Assembly: GCA_027186245.1 (NCBI GenBank)
Contig: CP114481.1
Location: forward strand, 57,172,569-57,236,568
Direction of reading: 5' to 3'
From: Coriaria nepalensis
Lineage: Eukaryota > Streptophyta > Magnoliopsida > Cucurbitales > Coriariaceae
DNA length: 64,000 bases
The notes beneath the pieces were generated by a model. That model saw only the letters and a list, made by a program, of their open reading frames with translations. It searched no databases and had not been told where the DNA came from. Shown here one piece after another: positions 51,701-64,000 of the stretch. Within the stretch, counting starts at the first letter, position 1. Each line of letters opens with the position of its first letter. Made by a program: the position numbers and the translations under genes.

Positions 51701-54700
51701 AAGGAAAGAAAAAAAAAATACAGCATGTAAATATAGTTAAATGGTTAAATTTTGTCAACAAAAAGCAGGAAAAATGAAAATGCAGAACGGAAGAAAATTA
51801 CCTGCTTCTCATTCACAAAAACACTAACAAACTCGCCAATTTTTCCAGCTCTCCGCAACACTCGCATTGCAGTTGCAAAACGCTGGATGGGAAATAAAAT
51901 AAATAAATGCAAAGACGAGTTTTTATATAAGCCCAAACAGGATACACTCACACATACCATACTATTACTTTGGACACTTTACCTAAATATGCAATCATAA
52001 TAAATTGAAAGAAAAGATCATCCTCGGAGAAATTTTTTTACCTGTGGCTTTTGATGCTTTCCGAGAATAAGACCATTAAATATAACTAGAAAAGAATTTG
52101 GAGTATGAAGCTCTTGTGCTGAAAGAAGCTCCAAGTCTTCAACACCCAAAGAGTAGCACTACACAATAATAAATTAGGGATTTAAAACATGTCAAAAAAT
52201 GGCAAGAATCATCAATCTAGTATTGTAGAAAAGGAAAGAAATATGTGTAATTGTAGAGGACCATTAGCTGTAAATGAAAATCAGTCAATGGTGTAAATTA
52301 GGAAGTTACTAGTACAACTAGATAGCTAATTTTAGGTTAGTTTCCTATTTTTTGTGTTTTCTCCTCTATAAGAGGAATCAGGGTGCCTCTATTCAATTAA
52401 TGAAAAACAATTAGAAAAGTTTTCATGGTATCAGAGCCAAACTGAGAAAAAAAAAAAAAAAAAATTTCTCTTCTGCCCAAACCGATCATGTCTAAGATTG
52501 TCTCAAACCTGCCTCTTACAACCAGTCCTCCAACACGAACTCCCAATACTGATACTCATCCAATCCAAGTTACCACTATTCGCCTTAATGGTGACAGCTA
52601 TTTACGGTGGTCTCAATCAGTTCAGATGTATATTAGAGGGAGAGGGGAGATTGGATACCTGACTGGAGACAAGAAGGCACCAGCAATAGAGGATCCAATG
52701 TATGCAACCTGGGATGTAGAAAATTCGATGGTAATGACTTGGCTAGTGAACTCTATGGATGAGGACATTAGTTAGAATTATATGTGTTACTCCACAGCCA
52801 AGGAACTCTGGGACAACGTGAATCAAATGTACTCTGACTTGGGAAATCAGTCTCAAGTCTATGAATTGACTCTAAAACTTGGTGAAATCCGGCAAGGACA
52901 AGACTCGGTAACCAAGTATTTCAATTCATTAAAACGTCTCTGGCAAGATTTGGATCTGTTCAATGCTTATGAATGGAAATCCATAGAAGACGCAAAATAT
53001 TACAGCCGCATTGTTGAGGCTTCTCGCATTTACAAGTTTCTTGCGGGACTCAATGTTGAGTTTGATGAGGTTCGAGGGCGGATCATTGGCAGGACGCCAC
53101 TTCCTCTAATTGGCGAGGTGTTTGCTGAGGTTCGAAGAGAAGAGAGCCGCAGACATGTCATGCTAGGAAAAAAGGCAACTAACGAGCCTGCTGAAAGTTC
53201 TGCTCTTCTTAGTGCCGAGGCTACTGCTAACAAAACATCCAGATTTCAGCAAAAACCTGAAGAGAAGCCACGGGTATGGTGTGACTATTGCAACAAACCA
53301 CGTCATACCCGAGAAACATGCTGGAAAATCCATGGAAAGATGTCAAATTGGAAAAACAGCAAGCCTGGTGATAAAAATACCCGGTTCATTCCTACGGCAA
53401 ATGAAGCCGAGACAAGTCCCTTCACCAAGGAGCAGATGGATCATCTTCTAAAACTGTTAAAACCCATGGTATCACCAAGTAGTATTCCTACTGTTTCTCT
53501 TGCACAAACAAGTATCACACCTAATGCTCTCTCTTCCTGTTCATATCATGCTCCTTGGATCATAGTTTCAGGAGCTTCTGATCATATGACTAATTTTTCA
53601 AATTTGTTTCACACTTACTCACCATGTTCTGGCCTTGACAAAATAAGAATTGCAGATGGCACTTTCTCACCAATAGCAGGGAAAGGTTTGATTAAATTAT
53701 CTGAAAAATTAAACCTTAACTCTGTTCTCCATGTTCCCAAGTTAGCTTGTAATCTTTTATCTGTGAGTAAAATAACTAAAGACTCTAATTGCCGAGTGAT
53801 TTTTTGTGATTCTTATTGTGAATTTCAGGACCGGACCTCGAGGAAGAAGATTGGCAGTGCTAAGTTGATTAGTGGCCTTTACTACTTTGATGATGATTTC
53901 TTAGAGAATAAAAAAGCTCAGGGCCTTAGCAGTGTTAGTTCTAATTCCGCTTATGAACAAATAATGCTCTGGCATGAAAGACTGGGACATCCTAGCTTTC
54001 CTTATCTTAAACATTTGTTTCCTACTTTATTTAAAGGTTTGGATTTTTCATCATTCTATTGTGAAAGTTGTTGCTTATCTAAGAGTCACCGTACCACTTA
54101 TTTGCCAAAAACTTATGTACCTTCAAAACCATTTTATTTAATCTATAGTGATGTTTGGGGACCTTCGAGAGTAACCACTATTTCAAAGAAAAAATGGTTT
54201 GTCACATTCATAGATGATCACACTCGTTTATGTTGGGTTTACTTAATGAGTGAAAAATCCGAAGTTCAAAAAATATTTAAAGATTTTTACGCAATGGTTG
54301 AAACTCAATTTCAAAAGAAAATTAGAATTATTCACAGTGATAATGGAACTGAGTACTATAAAGGTATTTTGGAAAATTTTTTGAAAGAAAAAGGTATTCA
54401 TCACCGGTCTACTTGTGTAGATACTCCTCAGCAAAATGGGATTGCTGAAAGAAAAAATAAACATTTACTTGAAGTAACACGTGCTATAATGTTTTCGATG
54501 AATGTTCCAAAATATCTTTAGGGAGAAGCTGTTCTAACAGCAACTTACTTAATTAATGGAATGCCTACACGTGTTTTAAAATATAGCACACCTCTAGAAT
54601 GTTTTAAAAACTGTTTTCCCTTTTCTAGAATGTACTCTGATTTACCTCTAAAGGTTTTTGGTTGTATTGTTTTTGTTCGTATACCTAATAACACTCAATC

Positions 54701-57700
54701 TAAACTTGATCCAAGGGTAGAAAAATGTGTGTTCATAGGGTATGCCTCAAATAAAAAGGGATATAAGTGTTATAATCCCCAAAAAGGAAAAATGTATGTC
54801 AGTATAGATGTCTCGTTTTTTGAAAATAAACCCTACTTTCACAAAAATACTCTTCAGGGGGAGAATGAGGTAATGGAAGAAAATTTTTGGGATTTATCTC
54901 CTAACCCTTTACCAAAAGTAATCTTGACTGCTATACCTCATTCCTACCATCCTACCATTAATGATCTTCAAAGTCTGGAGCAATGTGATGATACTGAGAA
55001 CAATAAAGGAAGCGATGGTAATATAATGCCAAACAGTATTGTATCTAAAACAGGGGAAGAATCACTACTACAGCCGGATAAAAATGATACTAACAGTGAG
55101 CTCTTAGTTTATACCCGGAGAAAACATCATCAAAAGAGTCAAAGGCAGCAAGTTACTCATAGTAATGATCAATCACAACCCTTGGGGACTGGCCCTGCAG
55201 TTATCACAGGTATTTCCGATCCTAACTCATCTTTAGTTCCCATCACTTTCCCTAGCAAAGAATCATCAGATCTTAATATTCCCATTGCTGGTAGAAAAGG
55301 AATCTGAAATTGCACTAGGATTCCTAGATATCCCATTGCTCAATATCTTTCATATGACAAACTTTCTCACACTCATAAGGCATTTACCTCAAAAATATCA
55401 TACTTGTTTGTCCCGAGAAACATTCAGGAAGCTCTTAGTGATCCAAATTGGAAATTTGCAGTGATGGAAGAGATGAATGCTCTTAGGAGAAGTGGTACTT
55501 GGGAGATAGTTGACTTGCCTAAGGAGAAGAAGATTGTAGGTTGCAAATGGGTCTTTACTGTGAAGTGTAAAGCAGATGGTAGCATAGAACGGTATAAGGC
55601 AAGATTAGTAGCTAAGGGGTTTACTCAAACCTATGGGATTGATTATCAGGAGACCTTTGCTCCAGTAGCCAAGATAAACTCAATCAGAATTTTACAATCT
55701 CTTGCAGTAAATTTGAACTGGCCATTACATCAATTGGATGTAAAAAATGCTTTTTTAAATGGTGATCTTGAGGAAGAAGTTTTTATGAGTCTTCCACCCG
55801 AGTTTGAGAAAAATTTGGGATCGAAGAAAGTCTGTAGACTAAAGAAATCATTGTATGGTCTCAAGCAATCCCCTAGAGCTTGGTTTGAAAGATTTGGGAA
55901 ATCTGTAAAGAATTGTGGGTATTGTCAAAGCCTAGCTGATCATACCATGTTCTATAAACATGGTAGAGGAGGTAGAGTTGCTATACTAATTGTTTATGTG
56001 GATGATATAGTCATGACAGGTGATGATAGTGAAGAACTAGAAAAACTGAAGAGACTTGCAACCGACTTCGAGATCAAGGATTTAGGAACACTAAAATACT
56101 TTCTTGGAATGGAGTTTGCTAGATCCAAAGCAGGTATATTTGTGAATCAACGTAAATATGTCCTTAATTTACTTACAGCATCCTAAACCTGAAGAAATCT
56201 TGAATAGAGAACAATACTAGAGACTTGTTGGCAAACTAATTTACTTGTCGCATACTCGTCCAAACATAGCATTTGCAGTTAGCATGGTTAGTCAGTTTAT
56301 GCATTTGCCCGGACAAGAACACTTCAATGTAGTCTATAGAATTCTCAGGTATTTAAAGGGGACTCCTGGAAGAGGTTTGTTATTCAAGAATCGTGGGCAC
56401 TTGCAAGTTGAAGCCTATACTGATGCGGATTGGGCTGGAAGTGCTATTGATAGACGATCAACTTCTGGCTATTGCACGTTTGTTGGTGGCAATCTTGTTA
56501 CATGGCGAAGTAAGAAGCAGAATGTAGTGGCAAGAAGTAGCGCAGAAGCTCAGTTTCGATCAGTTGCTCATGGAATTTGTGAGGTGTTGTGGATTAAGAG
56601 ACTATTGGAAGAGTTGAAAGTTTCTAATCCACTACCTATGAAAGTGTATTGTGACAATAAAGCTGCAATCTCAATTGCTCATAAACCAGTGCTTCATGAT
56701 AGAACAAAGCACGTGGAGGTCGACAAACACTTCATCAAGGAAAAAATAGAAAAAGGGCTGATCTGTATGCCCTATATTCCCACTACTCAGCAAGTTGCAG
56801 ATGTGCTTACTAAGGGGCTTCCCAATGGACAATTCAACGAGTTAATTGGCAAGCTGGCTATGGAGGATATCTTCCAACAAGCTTGAGGGGAAGTGTAGAA
56901 AAGGAAAGAAATATATGTAATTATAGAGGACCGTTAGCTGTAAATGAAAATCAGTCAATGGTGTAAATTAGGAAGTTACTAGTACAACTAGATAGCTAAT
57001 TTTAGGTTAGTTTCCTATTTTCTTTAGTTTCCTATTTTTTGTGTTTTCTCCTCTATAAGAGGAATCAGGGTGCCTCTATTCAATTAACGAAAAACAATTA
57101 GAAAAGTTTTCAAGTATTAAAAAAAAAAGCTTGCAAAGAATCAGAAAAATGACATGTTTGTAATATTATCGGCAGACAGCCATTAAATGCATGAACAGCA
57201 CGAGTCTCCTTGCAAGGGCAGAACTGTTTTTGCGAGAAAATAAATGGCAGGCCAGTCAGGCTTCCACATCCTGCTTGTTTGAGTTGGAAGCACTATGTAA
57301 GAATATTGATAAGTGCTGACGCTCATGGAAAAGTTCCAATTCTTCCAGATATACAGTAATGGTCGACAAGAACAATCTACAGGCTTGGAGGGATATTTGC
57401 ATTTCATGTAGCTGATAGAACCCTACAGCAATCATCATGCTAATAACAAGCCTATGAAGACTAGGACAATATATATCACAAGGTATCATGCATGCATCAA
57501 GACTTGCAAATTAAATTGTTGCATGTGAGAAAATAAGTTTTCCACCACCTTTCAAAAAAAAAAATGAAACAAAAAGATATCAATAGATGGTCCTAGAAAC
57601 TCCCAGAGGGAAATGTATTTAAAACAAAAATGCTAATCTATATACCAAGGTTTTAGTAAACTAGCATACCAGTGAAATCAAGGGACCTTCCTCCTCATCA

Positions 57701-60700
57701 GTAGTAACATGAGTCATCAAGGCCAAATTTTTTACTAGTCCACAAGCTTCACCCTCAGGAGTATCACATGGGCAAAGCATGCCCCACTGCAGTAACATGT
57801 CAAAGATGAATATGGAAAATGTCACATGTATACCAACAGGCAACACTCGATATCACATATATCTCAATAGTGGAAAGACATCACTTTACCTGGCTAGGTT
57901 GCAAGGCTCTTGGTCCACTTACTTTCCTGGACTTCTCAAACTGTGGAGAGACCCTAGTCATATGACCTAGGGTCGCTATGAAGGATAACCTAGCCAGAAC
58001 CTATCGCCAAAGAGTTTTCATGCACATATGAATTTGTTAAAAATTCTAGAAAGAGTATGTAGTGACTATTGAGAAACAACGTTAAAAAGTAGACTGAATA
58101 CAATGAGAGCACGTATTGAAAATAACTTGGCAAAAAACAGACTGACAGAAGTTTCTGGATTCACAGTTTAACACCCGTAACAATAATAAAGCGTCAAATT
58201 ATTAATTGATCAGTCTATACTATATACATTGAGATCAATAAACATAAGATAAGAAGTAGACATAAGGCATATAAATTTTTTTTTAAAAAACGTAGACTTA
58301 GGGCACGGATTTCTATCCAATAATGGCAACATCTTTTTTACCACACAAGGTATTTTATTGGTCTGGTCTGACTATATTTACAGAGAAAAGTCAGGACCAT
58401 TGAATATAATAAATAAAGAGGAAGGTAAGTAATACTTTCGTTTTGTCCCAATTTAATTTTAAGGAAAAAGAGATTCCTCTCTTTTCCTAGGGGAACATTT
58501 AAGTTTCCATGGGCCTGGTAAAAATGCTTTTGGGCACATTCCAATGCGAGAAAGCTTACAGGGTCCCCAAAATGACCCCTATTATTTCGAAGAAACCTGC
58601 TTCATTGTCTTCCTTGCTTTAGGGTAATCACAGTTGCAACAAAGGAAAAAAAAAACATATATATATATAAATAATAATTGTCTACTGCTTTCAAATCGAG
58701 ATCATGATTCTCACTCCTAAATTTCAGAGGACGCCTGGTCAAACTTGACATATAAACACCAAACGAAATACAAATACACAAAAATGAAATGGAAAGATGA
58801 TGTTGAATACAAACCTGTGTCATTCCTTTTCTGTGCATCTTGAACCGCTTGATATCAAAGTTGCCAGTGGAAAGTGTCCTTTCCAGCCCCTTGGTAATAC
58901 TATCTCTGTTAATATACTGTACGAGAAAAAGGTAAAAACATTAAACAAAAGATAACAACTCACCCTACTATACTCGCACTTCAAACTAGTCTGGATTCAT
59001 TTTAGCATTGATATTCCATAGTTAAAACAAACACACACAAAGTTATACTTATTTATAAGAGCAGAACTTGGTGATGTTTAAAGTATGCTAATATAAAGGC
59101 TTGTGTGATATAAAGGTTGAATGGGAAAGAATTTACCAGATAGAATAGATATCTATTTCACTAAATGGCTGAAAATTGAAATACTATGTTAGATAGCAAA
59201 GCCACGATATGTTAAAGTGTACTGGTAGAAGAATGTCCTACCCTCATTCTTTCTATCATGACAGAGGTCTGAATTCAAGTCATATATACAAGGTCGGGCT
59301 AGTGGTAATATATCAAAGAAGTCCCTTACCCTCAGTGGCTCATTCTTTTAAAGAAAAATATTTACCAAACCAATTTTGCATAAACATATTTTCACATAAT
59401 AATGAAGAGCATTAAAAGATTAAAGCTTCGTGGACATCTCATTTAAATATGGAAAAACTTTATATGTAAATGATGATAGCGTACTAACCTGAGCGAAGTC
59501 AAAACGGCTAGATCTGCTTGGTTTGGAAAGTACCATGTCTACATTCTTCTTAATCTCACTAATCATTGTCTTGAACAAATCCTACAAAACAATTAAAGAA
59601 GGAAAAAATATATCATCATACTAGTGTACAGGACTAATACAGATATTTCATATTTGTACGTAAGAGTAGAAGTTTTAAATAGTAGTACCTCAAACAGCAA
59701 AGAAATTAGCTGACCAGATAACTCCAGCCTCTTGTTGCCCACGTAATCCTATATATTGAATAGAAATAGAATATGTGTCACAGATACACTCCAGCAAGCC
59801 CACTCAGACGGTGAAACAAAAGACATTCCAACAACAAATTGATTTATGTGACCCAACATAGTAAGACCCACTAGTTACGCCCATGTATAATAACTATTCT
59901 TGAGGTGGAAAAGATAGTATGGATGACTACACTAGTACCGTTATTGCAGTTCCCAGTCCATGTAATTCCTACTTTTCAGAAATCACAAGAAAAAACGACT
60001 TAAGGACACATTTCTTTATTTTTATTTATTAGTCATGCAGTACCATATTTATAAATTCTAGCAAACCTCTTCTTTTATTAAGTAAATTATTTATTTTCAT
60101 ACAAGTAAAGTTTCAGTTGCTTTCTAAAATATAAACAGTTAGGAGAATCCAATTGTTTACCTTGTCATCCATTGCATCCTTGTTTAAAATTGCATCCATT
60201 ATGCGTCTCAGCATCACCGCAACATATATACATTTTGGACGGAAGTTGTTTAGATGCACCTAACACAAGCAAAATAAAATACACCAAGAAGAATGAACAT
60301 TGTGTATAGGTTTCAAACTTTGAAAGTTCAATTAAGATACAAGACAACATAACTTACTGGGACATTTGCCAAAAATACATCACGAAGTATAGCAAAAGCT
60401 CTACTTTCCTACTCAAAGAGCAAAAATGGTTAGACATAATATAATCATTCAAAACTAATGATAGTAACAAGAGAGGAAAAAAGAGCATGTAAACATTCTT
60501 ATATGGCACAAAAAATAACAAATCAGAAAACTTAAATTTGCAGAAGCTTATGAATAGAGAGGAAAACCTTTTCTGAAGCAGCACCAAAGGCATCAAACCG
60601 GGACTTTTTCGCCTGTCACAAAATAACAACTTATTTGGAAGATATGAATTATGATAACATACATATGATTATAGGCAATGTTACACATAAAAGTCGTTTC

Positions 60701-63700
60701 AACTACTTACTCTGCTAGAACTCAAAAGGATGACAGAGAATTCAAACATGGTAAAATAATGGTCGGATCCGAAATTAATAATCTCAAGGAGACGAGAATA
60801 AACAAGTAAGTTTCTTAGCATAAGCAAGAGATGTGTGTAGTAAACTTGGTGATCAAAACCAGTTTGAAAAGATGAAAAGGAGTATAAAGAAAAAGAAAAA
60901 AAAAAACCTACAAAACATGAGCAAGTAAGAGCATCAAAACCTTTGTCTCAAGGTACTCCAACGCTTGATGTTGAGTGTATATGCCATCCTTGGAACATTC
61001 CTAAAGTTAAAGCAAAAGGCTTGGACATTAAAAAAATTATACGAAAGGAAAAAGGAAGATAGTCAGGAAAAGTATGGGACTGAAGATTTGCGAGCATAAG
61101 ATGTACAAAATCTACAAGCCAAATGAATAAGTCCTCTTTACCAATGAGAGTATCAATATAACAAAAAAATCAAGACAAATGCCAAATGTCACTAATTCAC
61201 AACAGTTCTAGAATAAATATTTTTTTTTGAAGTATGAGCTAGACTTCTCCCTAAGCTAGTCATGCTCATTGAATAAATCATTATGCATAGAAGAAGGGTC
61301 AACAAAGTGGACCCGACCTCCAAACTGCCATAACTTGAGAACCAAAATAAAAATACATCATTTCTAATGGACATTTCAGAAACAAAACATAAGGATTCTG
61401 AATCCTATATAGTGGTTACCTCAACCGATGGAACTAGCAACTCAGAATATCGTGGGTCTCTTCCAATCATTTGCACAACTTCTTGCTCAGATTCCATTCC
61501 CATAGCCTTCATGACAATCATAATTGGAATCTACAAAAGAGAAAAAGAAACAAATAGAGGATAAATTAAAATTGAGGCCATTTCTAAACTACAGCGGTTA
61601 AAAAAGAGAAGTAGAAACCAAGGATGCAGGAAGAAAAAAAAAAAAAAAAAAAGATGCTATGAGGACCTTTTGTGTAGTAAATGAATTGAGCTGAAGATAT
61701 AATTTCTCATTCTCCATCTTTATAATCGTCTTAGTTTTTGTTGCCTCCGTGCTGCTTGTAACAGATGCATTTATACTGGGTGGCAAAAAAGTGTCAATAA
61801 ATATGTTAACAATTAGTGCCCAGGTTGTACACTTTCAAATTTAAACCCATAAAAGGATGAAAAACATCAATAGTAAGAGCAGGAACAATTAATTAAACTA
61901 GTATATACGAATAGAAAAAATGGATTAAATAAAACAGATTGACATCCCTTTTATGGTTTTAAATGATCATTCCTAATGATACGTGAAAACAAGAAATATG
62001 TCTAAACTGTCAACAGATTGAATATAGTATAAAATAAAACAGATAAACCACAGCCTGCACAGCAGAGTGAGATCTATTTTTGGCACAATAAAATTCCCAG
62101 CTCAACAGAAGGAACAACTAGAAATCCAAAAAGTAGAATCAAATCAGACTATCAGATGCTGATAATAGGCAAAGCATTTCCCAGTCAATGATACACTCCG
62201 CTAGTTTGACCGCCACAGAGAGTCTAAGTACCTTGAGAAAGTCCATATACTATTGTAACTACAGACATCATCAAACCAAAAGAAACTGACCAAGGATGTT
62301 TTTTTTTACTTCACCAGAGGGGTTTGCAGACAAGGCTAAAATGTTCAAGAGAATTACGAGATATCAACTGGAAATGAAAAGGAGCATTGACATATCAACA
62401 ACTACTTACTTCCCTTTCTTGTCGGTGTCAATAATAATCCTATTCTTCGAAAGCTGTTCTTGAATTAGAAGCACCTGGAAGAGACACAGATACACACCGT
62501 ATTAGCAAAAGCAAGTCTCAAGAAAGAGGAATAACTTCAGAAATAAGTCAATGTACTCATGTAAAAGTTATTGCTAAAATCTAAACTGAAGGAATACAAC
62601 AAACTGCCTTCCAAAAGGTTAAAAGTTTAAACTTATGAAATTTAAGGATTTAAAAGAAGTAAAATAGTGGAATAAAAGCGTTGTCACGGCTATGAGGAGC
62701 TCACCAGCTCAACAATCAACCTTTTATTAAAATACATGAAAGACACATTCTAAAGATCACCAATCTAGATCAAAGAAATTTAGACAGTAATTTAATACAG
62801 ATCGGTCAGACCAACTTTTCAAAGCTAAATGACAGCCCAATGACAATATAATTTTATTGGAGAGAATTTGCAATATCTTAATTACTCCAATATCTTAATT
62901 TAAGGGCTAAAATCTTTACTCTTGTAAAATATAACCGTTCTCCAACATTGAAGAAATTCCAATGTAATGTTATATTTTCCAACATTGAAGAAATTCCAAT
63001 GTAATAGTTAGAACGTAACCTTCTCTGTCCCTTTGATTACAAAATATCCTCCGGGGTCAAGTGGGCACTCACCTAAGATTTAAATTCGAGAGAAAAGGGA
63101 AATACTTCAAAGGTTAGAAGACAGAAAGATTAAAAAATAATATAAGAGCTATATCTTAGAATTTCAAGGTACAGACCAAGCCTTGCAAGTTCTGTTTCAT
63201 CTTTTCCATGTAGGACACAACAACAACTTCGTAACATAACAGGCATTCTCCCAATGACAGCATTAGTCTGCAAGAATCAACATTTCAGGTTATATATAAG
63301 TTTATATTGCCAACAGAATCTGTTTTGACATCTCTTCCTGCACCTTTTCCATTTTGGTTTTTTGACCATGACTTCCTTGAATATATTCTATATCCACCAA
63401 TATTGGAGCCGCATACCTAGGTTATCCCAGGAGAAAGTTAGAAGACAAGCAACACATATTTGTCACATGCATCTGATCTTTAAGTCGAAATCCAACGGAT
63501 TGCAAAAGTAAATTGTATCACGGTAAAATAAAACACAGTGGTCTACAAATGTACGCTAGTCATAACATTTATGTGTATGTGATTGTGCGTTGTTGGGAGG
63601 GGGAAGAAGAAATAGTTTGTGCAAAGAAGATTGAAATACAGGGAATATCACAAGAATCCTGTTTCAGAAGATCCTGTATAGTAAAATCTTATGTACAAAA

Positions 63701-64000
63701 GAAAATAAAATAAAAAAGAGATGTTAACAAGCACAAAGGGGCATACGTCATGTCAGATAACCGGCACTTGTGAGGCGTGATCGTTTCATTCATACCATTG
63801 ATTGTCATGGAAGGCTCACCAATTCTCACGTTTTTAAACCTGAAGAAAATGAGATGAAGAAGAACTGTCAGTTGGAGCCACCTAAAACTAAAAGTTGATA
63901 TTAAACCCTCAGATGAAAGAGTCGCTAAATGCCAAATCTAAACTTCATCTAGACAGACATCCATCAAGAAGTCTCTCATTAGAATCAAACAATAAGGGAA
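45767..64000 (-). CDS. NRPC2: DNA-directed RNA polymerase III second-largest subunit (NRPC2/RPC2), 5' end off window
   Basis: Catalytic core subunit of Pol III, which makes tRNA and 5S rRNA. Over 30 exons run from 63840 ([20 protein letters not shown]) to the TGA at 45767-45769. Landmarks in order are [31 protein letters not shown], the fork or lobe region, [20 protein letters not shown] (57670-57788), [15 protein letters not shown] then CAMGKQAMG, the hybrid-binding [20 protein letters not shown] (50055-50192), [16 protein letters not shown] (48698-48829) and the C-terminal zinc site CRACG with CSSCK (45892-46020). [12 protein letters not shown] and the EEEGPLI context distinguish it from Pol I and Pol II subunits. 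All visible exons are open and splice-site bounded. It hosts a copia element in the intron 52160-57667 and two MITE-like elements. The first exon or exons lie beyond 64000. Confidence 0.93.
47654..47816. mobile_element. Foldback MITE-like element in an NRPC2 intron
   Basis: A 163-bp inverted repeat with arms of about 70 bp. The left arm reads GAGAAATTATTGTATGCACC onward and the right arm, read on the minus strand, reads GAGAGATTCTTGTTTGCACC onward. The inner part (GTATGATCTTAACCACAAA) is identical in both arms. The loop is about 20 bp (47723-47745). No target duplication was identified with confidence, so the superfamily is open. Confidence 0.7.
51390..51514. mobile_element. Mutator-like MITE with 9-bp target duplication in an NRPC2 intron
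   Basis: A 125-bp foldback element flanked by perfect 9-bp direct repeats GGTTACTAG (51381-51389 and 51515-51523). The terminal inverted repeats start AGAGGGTATCAAATGCCTCA on the left and AGAAAGGATTTAGTGCCTAG on the right (minus strand), and share GGTGTATACCA. The 9-bp duplication is the signature of Mutator-like transposition. It has no coding capacity. Confidence 0.78.
52224..52425 (+). repeat. 5' LTR of the copia element (202 bp)
   Basis: Begins TGTAGAAAAGGAAAG and ends AAAAGTTTTCA, so it has the canonical TG...CA termini. It contains CTCCTCTATAAGAGGAATCA with a TATAAG promoter-like core. Against the 3' LTR it shows four transitions and lacks a 17-bp duplication. Confidence 0.95.
52426..52442 (+). 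other. Primer binding site of the copia element
   Basis: TGGTATCAGAGCCAAAC follows directly on the 5' LTR. TGGTATCAGAGC is complementary to the 3' end of plant initiator methionine tRNA, the usual primer for copia elements. Confidence 0.9.
52488..56886 (+). pseudogene. Broken copia polyprotein (gag-pro-int-RT-RNase H)
   Basis: One long frame interrupted by TAG at 52773, TAG at 54519 and TGA at 55305. A deletion and frame change follow after 56180, with TAA at 56184 and TAG at 56218 on either side of it. Domains in order are gag ([20 protein letters not shown]), a CCHC knuckle ([14 protein letters not shown]), an aspartic protease site reading [10 protein letters not shown], in which the usual catalytic Asp is Val (53565-53567), and the integrase zinc region ([13 protein letters not shown]). 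The integrase core follows ([15 protein letters not shown]), then reverse transcriptase ([26 protein letters not shown]) and RNase H ([30 protein letters not shown]). The stops and the lost protease residue mean it cannot make a working polyprotein. Confidence 0.9.
56885..56893 (+). other. Polypurine tract of the copia element
   Basis: GAGGGGAAG directly abuts the 3' LTR, the expected plus-strand primer site. It follows the end of the polyprotein frame by a few bases. Confidence 0.85.
56894..57112 (+). repeat. 3' LTR of the copia element (219 bp)
   Basis: Same termini as the 5' LTR. It is 17 bp longer because TTTCCTATTTTCTTTAG repeats part of the TTAGTTTCCTATTTT block. By eye the other differences are four transitions over about 202 aligned bases (about 2 %), which suggests a fairly recent insertion. 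Confidence 0.95.
62941..63005. repeat. 28-bp perfect direct repeat in an NRPC2 intron
   Basis: A 28-bp unit starting TCCAACATTGAAGAAATTCC occurs at 62941-62968 and 62978-63005, with a 9-bp spacer. Each unit carries an internal ACATTG...CAATGT inverted repeat, so each can form a small hairpin. The second copy ends 14 bp before the exon end at 63020. Confidence 0.85.

Larger units (their letters stand above)
52224..57112 (+). mobile_element. Ty1/copia LTR retrotransposon, antisense in an NRPC2 intron
   Basis: A 4,889-bp element with both LTRs, a primer site, a polypurine tract and a gag-protease-integrase-RT-RNase H order, which defines Ty1/copia. It is flanked by a perfect 5-bp target duplication AGTAT (52219-52223 and 57113-57117). 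It lies on the strand opposite to NRPC2, between the exons at 52042-52158 and 57670-57788. It adds about 4.9 kb to an intron of otherwise about 600 bp. Several in-frame stops and a deletion make it non-autonomous. The short LTRs fit small-LTR copia lineages such as Ale, though the lineage is inferred. Confidence 0.95.

Overview
The window is nuclear DNA from a flowering plant, most likely a eudicot. It is AT-rich with long AT-rich spacers. Genes are split by many short GT-AG introns, and every recognisable product has its closest known relatives in plants: a KEG-type RING-kinase-ankyrin ligase, a VQ protein, a DUF617/MIZ1 protein, a ZIF-like transporter and plant retinoblastoma-related protein. 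I cannot name the species. From memory, the complex I B14 subunit, PRMT3, RBR and the CFAP20 homologue lie together on Arabidopsis chromosome 3 (around At3g12260 to At3g12300), so part of this order looks ancestral.

Layout: KEG (minus, 1-3676, its 3' part is off the window); a VQ/SIB-like gene (minus, 4193-4681) with an in-frame 34-residue tandem duplication; NDUFA6/B14 (minus, 6340-7766); cyclophilin CYP22 (minus, 8251-11222); SAS10/UTP3 (THAL, plus, 11898-16424) with one in-frame stop; PRMT3 (plus, 16938-19378) with two frame shifts and a stop; an ERI1-like exonuclease with a GRF zinc finger (plus, 20060-22293); RBR (minus, 23512-28911); THO1/HPR1 (plus, 30343-35916); CFAP20/BUG22 (minus, 36800-38163); a MIZ1-like gene (plus, 39404-40105); a ZIF-like MFS transporter (minus, 40728-43910); and the RNA polymerase III second-largest subunit NRPC2 (minus, 45767 to beyond 64000).

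Mobile DNA sits mostly in introns. A complete-length but broken Ty1/copia element (52224-57112, LTRs of 202 and 219 bp, perfect 5-bp target duplication) lies antisense in an NRPC2 intron. Small foldback elements lie in introns of NDUFA6, CYP22 (hAT-like, with a 21-C run) and NRPC2 (two, one with a 9-bp target duplication typical of Mutator-like elements).

The genes are mostly housekeeping: ubiquitin ligation, respiration, SSU processome and ribosome modification, cell-cycle control, mRNA export and Pol III transcription. RBR and THO1 are divergent around a shared 1.4-kb interval carrying two E2F-type sites, which suggests RBR autoregulation. I found no evidence of a wholly new system. The strongest anomalies are the adjacent lesions in THAL and PRMT3, the tandemly duplicated intron donor in THAL, and the duplicated VQ protein.
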